Below, piece by piece: positions 1 through 19,719 of a DNA stretch of 64,000 nucleotides; the first letter of the stretch is position 1; every line of letters starts with the position of its first letter. The position numbers were made by a program, and so were the translations under genes. The stretch covers positions 124,001-188,000 of the forward strand of contig CAJJDP010000092.1 in assembly GCA_905182995.1 (NCBI GenBank). Reading direction: 5' to 3'. The notes under the pieces are model-generated. The model saw only the letters and a program-made list of their open reading frames with translations. It was not told where the DNA came from and did no database searches. The DNA is from Paramecium octaurelia (lineage: Eukaryota > Ciliophora > Oligohymenophorea > Peniculida > Parameciidae).

Positions 1-55
1 ATATAATATATAAATTATTTTTATTTTAATATCTTAAGAGTATGAATAAATCATA

Positions 56-595
56 ATGAATCAAATAATATTAAAGTCAATTTACTCTAATATTCCCTTA
101 TTCTCTGAAAGGATTGAATCATTAAAGCAGCACATCAAAAAAAGATAATAAATTTGGTATCAAACTAAATATTTTAATTCTGGCTTTGCAGACTAGAATG
201 TAAACTATTTCTGACTTTTAAAGAGCTAAAAATATGAAATAAAATTATGTACCATATATAATTCATGAAGACAGTAGTAAAAAGTGTGAGACAATCACAC
301 AATTACCAACAGTTATCTAAAACATTTTTTAACCTTGCCTTATAAATTAAAGGTTGATAAAATCGATCGCTTGCATTCTCTAACAAGTACATCAATTATT
401 TCAATTAATTCTAAGATGGAAATTGCTGATATAGCATATTCATAGTGCATTCCATTTGATTAATAGAAATAGTACTTGGAAATGGATTTTGCTTTCAATA
501 TTCTGGTAGTTGATTTTGATTCAAGAAATGTTTTGGGTTTATTTTATTAAGTAATGTGTTTATTGAAGAGTGTTAGTTTGAGGAAAGGTGAGTGA
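56..595 (+). CDS. Hypothetical protein, intron-containing, uncertain ends
   Basis: Unrecognised. The start ATG at 56 opens a protein-like frame beginning MNQIILKSIYSNIPLFSERI. Introns of 24 and 26 bp are plausible near 199-222 and 250-275. The downstream part (KVDKIDRLHSLTSTSIISIN onward) is clearly coding but lies one base out of frame with the upstream part; the T6 run near 325-330 would explain this if one T were extra. The called stop is TGA 593-595. The same frame stays protein-like after it to TGA 689-691, so the true end may be 691. No domain recognised. Confidence 0.45.
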
Positions 596-1089
596 TCCAG
601 AGTTTTACCAAAAATAATTTATAATATTATTAAGAGGGGAGGTACAAAGCAAGAAAAGCAAAATGGGAATCGTGAATCTCACTACTTCTGATAAGTTTTT
701 GAAATATTTGTGTGCATTTATTAATGAAAATTTTATAATCGCTAATTTTTCAATAAGAATTTAATTCTTATAATATTAATATATTGTGCTTTTAATTCCT
801 TTTTATGTATTCTTCTAATATTTCAATATGTCATTCTAAAATAAATTTGTCACTAAAATATAAATTCAAATTTCATCCTTTGTTTTTAATTCCAACAATT
901 TCAAATTGATAATGAATTTCAGGACATATTAGCGGATAGGAATACTTCTAGGATTTATTATAGAAAATGTTAAAATGTTGAAAAAGATATTATTGTAACC
1001 ATTCTTAATCGTTTAGAAATCGCTAAATTTATCTATTAATTAAATAATAAATGAATAGTAGCTAAAAAATTAGAAAGGGATCTCGCAAC
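596..1089. other. AT-rich gap without a firm gene
   Basis: The first 100 bases could still be the tail of the upstream gene (open to 691). The rest is very AT-rich with no frame I would call coding and no recognisable RNA gene. Confidence 0.4.
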
Positions 1090-1760
1090 ATGAAGTAAGG
1101 ATAAGTTTCACTTTTAGGTATAAGAAAATCTCACAAGAACAAAGGACGCAAATAATAAATGAATTAACGAAGAATGGAAAGACTTTGAAGGAAGTAAATA
1201 AGTGTATAATAATAATAAATAGGTTTCTGAAGAAACTTAGTTGAAACCTTCTACTGTTAAAGCTATATTGTAAGTCTATTTAAAGGAAGGGAGAATTGGC
1301 AAGAAATCAACTCGGGATAGAAAAGTGAAATTGTTAAACACCACAGTAATTGCTTTGATTGACAAAACAAAGTAAAATATTTTTGTATGTTATCAAAAGA
1401 AACAGTGATTATGCTATAGAGAATCTTTAGTTCATTCATCCTATGATCAAGATAAACCAATAGTCGTCAGAAATATCACATAATGGCTAGACCCTGGCCG
1501 AAACCCAATAGAAGCTTGATTAATACTCTAAACAGCTAATGATGTCTCAAGTTAAAGACTTTCTTAGGGAGAAGAAAAAGGAAATATTGGAGTAGTTGGT
1601 CAACCCGTTGGCGAAACAGAATTTTCTAAATTAACTTGCCCAATTTGAAGTAGCTGACCAATTGCCCTTTCAGGAAATAAAAAAAGATCATTTATAAGTG
1701 GAGGATGAATAATTTGTAGAAAAGATCACACAACATCTAAAATCTAAAGTAAAACTATGA
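1090..1760 (+). CDS. Small helix-turn-helix-like protein
   Basis: About 190 residues from three short introns: 23 bp just after the start (interrupting codon 2), 29 bp after GKTLKE, and 28 bp after ALIDKTK. The N-terminal half (TQIINELTKNGKTLKEVSEE, then a Lys/Arg-rich stretch around KEGRIGKKSTRDRKVK) looks like a helix-turn-helix of the Psq/transposase type. The C-terminal half is helical and charged, ending QHLKSKVKL before TGA 1758-1760. No DDE catalytic domain follows, so this is more likely a small DNA-binding protein than a transposase. It converges on the BEACH gene, whose stop lies about 120 bp away. Confidence 0.6.
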
Positions 1761-1878
1761 TGTTAAAAAAATACATATGTTTTATATATAAATCATAATA
1801 AACTAGTTGTTCTTGGTTATTCGTATAATGATATTATTTGTCCATTTTGATAACCAATAATAAGAACTCTATGAGTAT

Positions 1879-9960
<8,082 letters not shown>

Positions 9961-10719
9961 TAATTAATTATGTTAAATTATGTTAACACAAAATTTGATT
10001 TTTATTCATTTATTTTAAGACATCACATAACTAAATTAATTACATATATACAGTTGAAATCCAAATAATAAGGATTATAATTAAGACTTTTCTCTATTAT
10101 CTTTTTCTTGTCCAAAAAAGAGTTCATAACTTAGATCTTTGAAATTTAAATATCTTAATTAATATCTCTATTGTTTTTAGTTCTAAGCAAGATCAGAATG
10201 AATTAGCATCTAACTTTTAAGAAGTCTTGAAATATTTAGTGTAATATTTGGAACTCAATGTAAAAAACAATAATATAAGTATTATGATCCTCGAATAAAA
10301 GGTTCTAATAATATAATTAGCCTTTTTGATTATTAAATTATATAATTAAAAATCAAATTTGTAATAAAAATAAAGAACAAATCCCGTTCAAATGTAAAGA
10401 CTATTCTTCAAAACTAGATTCCATTATATATCTCTTAGATCTTTTAATTTATGATCTAAACTTTAGAGTAATTAATCAAAATTTATTTAACTATATAATC
10501 ACTTAATGTAAAGTGTATATTCAGATTAATTAAAATACAATGAAGTGTTTACCTGACTTGTTATTCTGTGTATTACTCTATCAAGCAGATACTCATAAGT
10601 GGATTGCAATTTCTAAAAAATTATAGATGTGGAGAGAATTAATCGACATTTTGATTACTTTCGAAGGAATAATACTTTAACATCCGCATTATGAAATATT
10701 TATTTATTTTAATTTATAA
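9961..10719. other. Gap between divergent BEACH and coiled-coil genes
   Basis: 760 bp, long for this compact genome. It must hold both promoters. The only candidate gene is the weak minus-strand frame at 10023-10424, listed separately. Confidence 0.5.
10023..10424 (-). CDS. Possible small gene, weakly supported
   Basis: Minus-strand frame ending at tca 10023-10025. It contains protein-like stretches (LLFEDHNTYIIVFYIEFQIL, then MNSFLDKKKIIEKSLNYNPY). A possible start MESSFEEQSLHLNG lies at 10422-10424 but is not in frame without an intron I cannot place. The plus strand is also open across part of this region, so this may be chance openness under a two-Gln stop-poor code. Confidence 0.25.
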
Positions 10720-13700
10720 ATGGAAGAGACTAAATTTCATTAATTCAAGAATGGATTCATTTCAAAGAATCCAAATTAAAATTCTGAAAGGCTAATTAAG
10801 ATCAATACACAATATTCCCAATACCAATCTCAAAGTCAAAGAGTCAAAACTGAAATCAATTAGCCTTCTTTAAGTTCAAGATTAGAAAAATCTAAAACTA
10901 TTTCTTAGTCTGTACGAATTTACTGATTATTCAAGACCTACTATTAGTCGCCTCTATTGAGAGATGGTCAGCTGGATTAAATAGACAAATTGAAGAGAAT
11001 GGATAAAAATGATTTTTTTGGTTAACTGAATAGTTAGGATCCATATAGATACCCTAAAAAACTGGAGGAATTGCCATGGAATCCATCCAAAAGTACAGTA
11101 TATTAATAGAAAAGATAGAGATCTCTTAAGCTAAGGTGGTTCTACCATTAGAGCAAATGGATAAGGTCATTCCTTTATCTAAATTTTCCAGTAATCTCAC
11201 TAAAAGAGTGGTCAAAGATAAGATCCACAGAGGCATACCCCTCAAGTATGGGAAATAATTCAATAATTAGACACGATGTCCAAATGCTTGCAGAATGGAC
11301 TGACCTGATGCTTGAGTAGGCTGTTGAGAAAAATCAAGGACAATCAGCAAATATGTACGAGGATCTATAATAAATCTTTACTCTTTGTTTGAAGGAGTTG
11401 ATTAGGTAGATTTCATTCGATTGTATTGAGAAGAGGTAGAATATCTTAACATATAATAGTGTGCTTTTGGAGAAGATTTGGAATCAATACATTGAGATAA
11501 ACTAATCAGTCTATTAGTCAGTTCTCGAATAAAACAACACATTAGAGAAGGATCATTTATAGGAAGTAATGAAGACCCATTAAGCGTATCAAACTGAGAT
11601 TGACAAGTATTTGATGATTTTGAAGAATCAAAAGTCAGATATGGATTAAATTATGGAAAGATTGATGAAGTTGAAAGGAAACACAAAATATTTGAAAAAA
11701 AATAATAGATATTTGAATTCTTAAATTAAGGCATTGAAAGTTGAAATCTAGGATTTGAAAACTGAAAATAAACAATATTCTGATTAGATAGAGAAGATAA
11801 CTGACGATTTGCATGAGTACTAAAGAAATGTGCAGTTTCAGTATGAACAATTTTAAATGTCCAACCAATATCAACCAAAAATAGAGTATGAATAAGGGTT
11901 AGCTAAGAAGAAGATTATGAGGGCTGGAACATAAAAACAATTGGTGATTCATTAGATACCACAATATCAACTGCCTGTGATTAAGCCTATGAAGAGAAAG
12001 AGTTTCTAGAATGTCGAACAATAACCGACATAGCAAGAGAAAATGCAAAAAATATTAAATGATAGTGCTTCATTTAGCAATATCGAGATATTATTAGAGG
12101 AAAGAGCTACAGATACAGATGATTTAAATTAGATATTGTAGTTGAGAAAGGAAGTAGAAATCTAAACAATAGAAAAGAAGAGTCTAACCATTTCAATTCC
12201 TAAGTATGTATTTAAATAATGAGTAGATTTGAATTGAGAGACAGAAGACAACAAATCATTTAGACTGAAATATCTTACTTAAATAAATCTACTAAGATCA
12301 CTCAAACAGAATTTACAGATGAGCTTTTGGAATCTATCAAATTGGAGGAAGAACATCTTTTGTAACTGCATGAAGCAATCTAATAAGCCACAGAACAATA
12401 CCAATAAATATTACATTAAATTGAGAAGGGACAACAACCTAAATTGAAAGAGTTATATGATCATCTAGATGAATTTTAAAATTCAATGAAAGAAAACATA
12501 AGTAAATAAAAGGAAGTCAGGACTAATTTAATTTTAGTTAATAGTACTTTTAAGGATGAAAATAATAGAAAGGAGGAGCAATTATAATAATATGTACTTA
12601 TATCTTATTTTATTAAGTAAAAAAAAGTAGCAGAGTTAGAAAGAGCTAATGAACTTGCCAATCAAGAGATGGGAGAGTTGGAAAATCAATTGGAAATTTA
12701 TGAAAAGGTATTTATAATATGTATAAAGATTAATGAAAAAATTGAAAAAAAATATTAAAAATTGAAGTCCATCAAAACGAACATGGTTGAAAAATCCTAA
12801 ACTCTAGTTGTGTAACTCACCTAAACTCATAAATTTGCTGAAATCATGAAAAAAAGAATTCAAGATAAAAGATTAAGTACACTTGGTCCAATTTAAAGCA
12901 ATTAAAAATCAAGAATCTCAAACGTTTCTCCTTTAGGATCTCTGATCACTAATAGTTAGCCTGCGATTGCCATGCAAACCTAACAAAGTGATCAATAAAT
13001 TTAATTGGAAAAGAAAGAGGAATTATTGCCTATTCCAGAAAAAACAACTTTGAAGAAATAATCAAGTAAAAAGAATTTAGTTCAGTAACCTTAATAATAA
13101 CAAGTAATGTAATATCGACACGCTTAATCCTAAAATACTTTAGAATTACCTTCTGTCTAATAAGAAAAACAATTCTCTTCTCAATATAACATCTCTGTAA
13201 TTGAACCTGATGATAACTAATTTGCCTTGTAGAAATTTCCATCTCAGCTACCTAGTCAATAACCTAGTTAATAGTAAAGCGAAGAAGTATTTTATTTATG
13301 TAATAAAATAATAGGAAGGCACCGATATGTAATTGACTCCAAGAAGTAAAGCATCTAATTCTTCAAAGCCAAGGCCTACTTATAAAATTGTAAATGTCAC
13401 ATAATATTAAATAATAGCAATTGCCTTCTAATCAAGGAGCAAAAAAGGGATCGAAAATATAGAAGAAAGGGTCTGTTATGCCTTAGCAAAATGATTAGGT
13501 CCAATTCTTTTAAGAAACCATAGCAAATTTTATCAATTAGAACTTCAGTTCTAGTGATTCAGATAGCGATGATTCAGAGTATAACATGAGATTAGAAGAG
13601 ATCAAATAAAGGAAAAGAAAGATTGGACAAACTAAGAAATCATATTTTTCATAAGCACCAAGTAAGATCTCTAAATATAATAAGAATTCTAAAATAAGTA

Positions 13701-14983
13701 GTCTATTGACAGTCCTGGGTTAAATATGCTGAGAAACAATATAGTTAAATAATTGGCTACTAAATTTGCTACTAATTAAAAGGAGATCACTTCAAAAATG
13801 AAAAAGGGCACTGTCTTAAAATTCATTTCTTAATTTTATGGAGAAAAGTTAAAATAAACATAAAATAAAACATCATTGCATATCATTTGTTATGAATACT
13901 TTTTTAACACATATGGATTTAAAAACATAGCAGAACAGAAATTGACTAGTTTTTATGAGTCAATATTTGTGCATAGAGACAACATAAGAATTAACTTATT
14001 TGGTAGATTCTTACAACTTTATAGTTCATTGACAGTAGATGATCTCGAGATATACATTAAAACCTTAAAGTAGTTGGATGACGAGAATCAAACACTGGAC
14101 ACAGATAAAGTATAAATTTCATTAAATCAAGGGATAATTTCTGTTGGTTGAAAAAGCAATTCAGATTCTTGATCAGACCCATTCTTAAATACCCTAGGAA
14201 TATAGAAATAATATCATCTCAGATATCAAAATGAATTACATCGAGAGAAATTTGAAGCCTTACATTGACTATGACTATTACATCAGCAGAATTCTGACAG
14301 GTACAAGGTTTTCTTATTGTTTAGGTTATTAGATCGTTAAGAAGATGCACATGACTCACTATTAAGAAGTTTTCAATTCTGCTGATATGGATTTAGATAA
14401 TATGATGGAGTACTAAGAATTCAAGAAATTATACTATTATTTTGAGTCTTGCCAAGGTAATTCAATTCCTGAGAGCATTATGGAAAGATAATTTATATCC
14501 AGATGCGATTTAATATCGAACAATGAGGGAGAAAGAGCAATGTCCTTTGATAGATTCATTACATTTTCAATAGAACATAACTTATTTTCTGAGGAGAAAT
14601 TTACAGTATTTATAATCTATATCAAATTTCTTTAGAACTTTGCAAACAGCGTGATTGAAGAAGACCCAATCAAAAGCATAGAAGATTTGCATTAGAATTG
14701 GAGTTATGTCAAAGAAAGATTGATTAACAGGATTTAATATGCGGCAGAGGATGAAATTGAGTACTTCCAGAGTATCATAAAAAAGTTAGAATAAGTATTG
14801 CATTTATATTCACAGCAGGCTTTGACGAATGATGATAAACGATAAAGCATATGGATCTCATATAAAATCATAGATGGTGATACAAGATAGTTATATATCA
14901 ACAAATTAGTAGATAGTTTGATTCCATCAGAATTCAATGATATCATTCAATTTGATGACTATTCATCTGAAGACAATAACTGA
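10720..14983 (+). CDS. Large coiled-coil protein
   Basis: About 1,350 residues, unrecognised. The N-terminus is Ser/Gln-rich. A helical block follows (RHDVQMLAEWTDLMLEQA), then several hundred residues of coiled coil around 11,600-12,800, rich in Glu/Lys/Gln. A Ser/Asp-rich linker (NFSSSDSDSDDSEYNM) precedes a more globular C-terminal third (FGRFLQLYSSLTVDDLEIYI and on to SEDNN). At least five short introns are implied, including 23 bp near 12205-12227 (gtatgt...gtag), 28 bp near 13289 and 22 bp near 14110. TGA at 14981-14983. Overall this resembles a cytoskeletal or axonemal structural protein, but nothing in the sequence fixes a family. Converges on the next gene, 45 bp away. Confidence 0.75.
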
Positions 14984-15028
14984 ATTTTATTATATTTCTA
15001 TAACTACAATAATTTATTTAAATAAAAA

Positions 15029-16221
15029 TCATTTGAGTTTTAGTAATCTTTATATGGCTTCATTAGTTTTAGATGTGTCTGATATCATTTTATGAGGTCC
15101 CGACTTATGGTTTGTGATTAAATGGTTTTGAGAACTAGTGCCTCCTGCCTTTGAACTGCTGCCCTGACTTTTATTTCTTTAAGAAGATTTTTACTATTAG
15201 GCATTACAAATATCCGAAATAACATTCAAAGTATTCCTTGTGTTCTTCTGATTATTTGTAAACCCTCCTTTTAGTAAATATTGACTTGCTTGAATAATCT
15301 AAGATCTTTAAGAGATAGATTAAGCATGTTATTTGAGCAATTGGTTGTATTTAGTAAATAAATCCTGTTCTTGAGTGCTCCTACGCTGAATTTAGTTATT
15401 GAACTTTCCACATTTATGATGTTGAGATTATGATTTCAACGGTGTAGAATTTCTCATAGAATTCTAAGGATATAGATTAGCAATCGATGCTGGATATTCA
15501 CTACTATAGTCAGCTCTTTTCAATCTATGATCTGAATGACAAAACTAATAAATTTAGCTCAAATTACTTTTTATCTTTCATCCTACCATTTACTTCACTA
15601 TCTGTATGTACAATGTGTTGGTGATCTACTGACTCTCGTAATTATTCATTCTCTTTTATAAGTTACCGATAACTCTCTGTTGACTTTCCGAGATCCTTTT
15701 TCAAGGCCTAAATTTTAAATTAGAACCACATACATAAATTTTTTTATTTAATTATTCTATTGTTTCCTTGTGGGACTTTTCCAGATCTTCTATCTTCTAT
15801 AGTAAACTATCGTTATAAAGCTTAAGCTATTATTCAATCTAAAAGAACTAATCAAACTCATGTTACACTAAAATGTCCTCTTATTTCTGCTTCGTATTTT
15901 TGTATAATTTGCTCCAATTTTTCATATTCCTCTTCAGGATGATAACTTTGTTGAGAACTATTATCGTTTAGATTAAGTTTTAGTAGTGTCATCTTTTTCT
16001 CAACTTTCTTCATCAAAGTCTTGAATACACTGCCGATGATTTTAACTAGGCCAGGCAATGTGTCGTAATCTTTTAATTAATTTTCAATTAGCTTTAAGTC
16101 ACTCTAGCCCTCCAAGTAGCTTTCCAAGCAGAACAATACCTACCAGTTATTACAAATGTCTTACCTCTTCAAGTAAGGCTTTCAGAGGTGCTTCTATTAA
16201 GGACTCGTTGATTTCACTCAT
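15029..16221 (-). CDS. Coiled-coil protein
   Basis: About 340 residues. Starts MSEINESLIEAPLKALLEEV. Introns: 25 bp at the first exon junction, one near 15844-15871, and 26 bp near 15710-15735. The middle is classic coiled coil (PEEEYEKLEQIIQKYEAEIR; then LLQKIEDLEKSHKETIEQLN). The tail is low-complexity and basic/Ser-rich (SQGSSSKAGGTSSQNHL) and ends RLLKLK. No family recognised. Start chosen because it restores a continuous frame through a canonical intron. Confidence 0.7.
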
Positions 16222-16467
16222 TCAAAATAGAAATTCAGTTATTTATTTAATAAATGATTATAGGGAGATTAAAGAAATTAGATCTTTCTATAAATTTTGG
16301 TTGAATCGGCTCTATCGTGATACCTGTTCCACTAGAGTTAAATAAATAAAGCCTATTTTAAGAGTCACTAAATCGAGAAATTAAAATTAGGTCTGAAGCA
16401 TAGGAAATGAGATAAATAAAAAGTAAATATACTACATTAAACTGAATATTATTATTTATTTATAAAA

Positions 16468-16778
16468 ATGGCCATGGATAATAGCAAGTTTGAATAAATG
16501 AGCAAGAATTTCCCTTCTTCATTGAAATTCAGATTGAATCCTGTCTACTATGGGGCTAGAGTGGGAATCCAAGCCTACTTAGGTCTGCTCGTGGGGGGAA
16601 GTCTTTTGATTTACTTGAACACTTTTAATGGCATCACATTCCCATATCTATATAAAAAAGTAAGATATAAGAAATGAGCAATTAGCAAAAAGTGGAATAT
16701 TAAGCAGTGCCTGATTTTTATTCAAAGCAAGTGTTATTGTACCAAAGGACAGTCCCGAACACTGTAACATAATTATGA
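16468..16778 (+). CDS. Small single-pass membrane protein, possibly mitochondrial
   Basis: About 95 residues from two exons joined across a 26 bp intron (16660-16685). Starts MAMDNSKFEQMSKNFPSSLK. A basic stretch precedes one hydrophobic segment (GIQAYLGLLVGGSLLIYL), then a polar tail ending PNTVTQL. Size and layout resemble accessory subunits of mitochondrial inner-membrane complexes, but that is inference. Codon use (TAA for Gln inside the frame) and the clean intron support a real gene. Converges on the next gene, 38 bp away. Confidence 0.65.
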
Positions 16779-16816
16779 GAACAATCACATAAATAAATAA
16801 GATATGCATAATAATT

Positions 16817-17186
16817 TCAGTCTTAATCTTCTGAATCAAGCTCCTCAACTTCAGAATCCTCCATTGCCCCTTGTTTCTAATTTCCATCTCTTTATAGCAT
16901 ACAGGGTGTCTTAATTTTATAATTCACAGAAGCAATCGGATCATAGTAAAAACATCAAATTCACAATATCTGCTTCACTCTATAAAATCTATATATAGAA
17001 ATAATTCCTTAACTAATATGAAAATTGTCATAAAGTTAAAAGTTGATTAAGATAATATTTATAATATCTCTACAAAATCATATAAGGTTAGAATTTACCA
17101 GACATACAAGTATGACTAATTAATAGTAGTATTAGTATCTATAAGCTTCTGTATTTTAACCATATTTTGATTTTAATTTTATCCAT
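16817..17186 (-). CDS. Small protein with N-terminal hydrophobic segment and acidic tail
   Basis: Starts MDKIKIKIWLKYRSLQILIL, a basic then hydrophobic run that could be a signal peptide or anchor (LQILILLLISHTCMS). Introns of 29 and 25 bp. Ends with a strongly acidic tail (MEDSEVEELDSEDQD). The frame of SEADIVNLMF and that of YDPIASVNYKIKT differ by one base at a T5 run (16,945-16,955 region), so the sequence as given has a frame break in otherwise good coding text. Function unknown. Confidence 0.5.
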
Positions 17187-17264
17187 ATATTATTATTGAT
17201 TTTAGACAGAGACATATAATTCTAAGAGATGAGATTTCTTTTTTAATTATATTTTTATTGTAAA

Positions 17265-18257
17265 ATGAGTGATGAGTAAAATAAGTAATTGAAAAAAGAA
17301 ATCCTGCAAGATGCAGAATTGCAAGCTAAGAAATAAAGATTTGCTTTATTTTCTTCTCCAGTCCCACTTGGTTTAGGAGATGACAGTTACGATTTCAAAA
17401 AGAGACGTATATTTGATATTCAATTTTTATAGCTCCCAGAGGTGAAAATGGGAAACCCATCACTGAGTTTACTAATGTTAAAATTGGAGCCCCCAAAAGT
17501 GGAAGGATTAAGAGCTCCTATTTTAGCTAGGCTACTTTCAATTCTATTGGTGATCCTTATACTGATCCATAAAGAAAATACTTGTAATATGAATTGGAGA
17601 AGACAAAGAAGATTCTATTTAAGGATTAGCCTTTTAAGCCTGCATCTGGATATAAAGAGTTGCTTGGAGGAGCTTGGCCTCACATGAAAGACTATGACAT
17701 GAAAAGAACAAGAAACTATAAAACTGCTGATGGCAGAGTATGGTCAGCTCCTCGTAATATCACAACAAATCCTGCCAACAAGGACTTGTCTAAGGGATAC
17801 CCTCATTAAAAAGATGAATACGACAGATTTCACCAATATTAATTGGTATCCATATAGTTTTTTATCATAGAAATTATAAATGGAGGCCAAATAAAAGGAA
17901 AAGGAAGTAGCATTCAAAACTACTGCAGCAGGAGGAGAAAACTTCAATAAGGACAAATAAGTTTTTGGATTTGATGGAAAAGCACCTCCTCCAAACAAAG
18001 AAAAGCATCATGATATGCATATTATGAAACATGAATAAAACTTCAAACCTGCTAATCCAGGTAAAAAGGGCTTTGAAGGAGAATTTGAATCAATTACATA
18101 TAAACCTGATCCACAGAAACCATAGAAAAGAGTCGAATGGCCTAAAGGAAAAGAACGATTCAAGCCTAACCATTTAGACTTATTATCAAGACCAACCCCA
18201 TCAATAACATGCTTCAAATAAAACATTAGAAGAGTTATGAGTGCCAAAGGATTCTGA
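17265..18257 (+). CDS. CFAP96/C4orf47-like ciliary protein
   Basis: About 310 residues in three exons (26 bp intron near 17411-17436, 25 bp intron near 17847-17871). The opening LFSSPVPLGLGDDSYDFKKR, the SIGDPYTDP motif, and PASGYKELLGGAWPHMKDYD match the pattern I know for the CFAP96 (C4orf47) family, whose members localise to cilia and centrosomes. Short Pro/Gly-rich motifs recur along the chain (GKAPPPNKEK, FKPANPGKKGFEG, RPTPS), typical of these extended microtubule-associated proteins. No catalytic features. TGA 18255-18257. Confidence 0.7.
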
Positions 18258-18482
18258 GAATACAACAAATAAACATTTTATAACTATTGAATAATATATT
18301 AAACTGATTTGTTTTGCACTACGTTCGATATTTAATATTCTTATTGAAAATCAAAGTTCTCAATTCTATTAGTTTAATGTTAAGAATTTAATCTCTAAAT
18401 TGAACGTTTACTAATGGTTTAAGCTGCTATTTGAATTGATATTTTTTACATTAATTAAGTAAGTATAGTGGTATAATGAACA

Positions 18483-18734
18483 ATGGAGAATTAAACAAGA
18501 AAATTAAATCTTGAATTTATGATATTCAAATCAATTTATGATAGTGTAATTCGATAAAGCATTCAATCCTTCAAATTATTCGTTAATAACACATCAATAA
18601 ACCAAAGTGATTCTCTAATAGTATTATTAAAATAATAAATTCAAAATCCCTTAATCAATTAATAATATTTAATGAGGTTATCATCAAGTATAAAGGTACC
18701 TTTTACTCTAGAAATTCAAACAATTTTAAGTTGA
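18483..18734 (+). CDS. Possible small ORF of about 83 residues
   Basis: Begins MENQTRKLNLEFMIFKSIYD and ends KVPFTLEIQTILS before TGA 732-734 of the 18 kb block. The composition is protein-like, but the frame just upstream (NVYQWFKLLFELIFF) is also open, so the gene may begin earlier through an intron. No family recognised. Confidence 0.35.
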
Positions 18735-18902
18735 TATTTCACATATTCTAATTCTGCTTGTGATTAAACTTTTTTAATAAATATCTTAAAGATAAAGGAA
18801 ATAAGTAGTTATCCTTTTATCAATACGTATTTTAGAGCAATAGTACCCTATCTTTCTGTTAGATTCAATTTTACAATTCTGTAATATTAAATTATTAATA
18901 AA

Positions 18903-19672
18903 ATGAACGTTGCTGAAATAGGCGAACTAAAAAAGTAGATTAATTGATATATAATATTAGGCAGTTGACTAAGGCATTAACGGAAAATGCCCATCTGATG
19001 CAAAAAAATCAGTTGTTAGAATTAAAGTTAAAGGAGACAGAAGAACGCAATTGTAATATATAAAAAATGAATGGAACTATTATGCATGTACTAAATGATT
19101 TGAACGTGTAAAATAATAGACCTTCCACTGAGATTTTAAAATAATAGGATTAATTCAATATGAAATTGATGTAATATCAAAAAAGAATTGAGTCCTATGA
19201 ATCTTAAATTAAGAATTTATAGACTCAATTACAAGAAGCACTCATCTCTAAGAATGAACAAAATCAAAGAATAACATAATTATAGGAGCATAATTCATAA
19301 TTGCTTAAATAGGTGGGAGCTCTTGAGTCATCTGTTAAAACATTGACTGGACAATTGTAGTTGCAAAGTAAACAAACTTAAGAATTCTCATAATAATTGG
19401 AGGATCTTGAATTTGAGGGGCAAAAAGCCAAATTTTCATAGAGTGTCAAGATCGAAGAATTGAATGAGGAGAACATGAAATTAAAAGAAGAATTGAAGTC
19501 TCTTATGGGATAATACTTAAGAAAGACTTCCTCTTCCATGTAAAGTAGTATGCCAGCTTCACCGTAAAATGTTAAATTATTACCACCACCTCCACAGACC
19601 AGCACCACTCCAATTTCTAAGAAGTAGACACCTAAGAAGAGAACTACAACAATCTCTCAATGGAAGAAATGA
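18903..19672 (+). CDS. Coiled-coil protein with basic Pro-rich tail
   Basis: About 248 residues; a 26 bp intron right after the tenth codon (MNVAEIGELKK). Residues ~12-190 are an almost uninterrupted coiled coil (QLTKALTENAHLMQKNQLLE; SQIKNLQTQLQEALISKNEQ). The tail is Ser/Pro then Lys/Thr-rich (KLLPPPPQTSTTPISKKQ, then PKKRTTTISQWKK), as in microtubule- or basal-body-associated proteins. No defined family. Followed 47 bp later by the EF-hand/C2 gene on the same strand. Confidence 0.7.
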
Positions 19673-19719
19673 CATTAACTTTATTATGAAATATAAATTA
19701 TTGTAAAAATTAAAAAATA

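Noticed and set aside
1090-1760. Full transposase of the IS630/Tc1 type
   Set aside because: Only the HTH-like N-terminus fits; the protein ends after ~190 residues without any DDE catalytic region.
16058-16345. Plus-strand open frame of 95 codons
   Set aside because: It is the antisense of the minus-strand coiled-coil gene, which has proper introns and start.
16648-16887. Minus-strand hydrophobic open frame of 79 codons
   Set aside because: It overlaps a better plus-strand gene (16468-16778) and a better minus-strand frame ending at 16817, and TAG would not stop it under the ciliate code.
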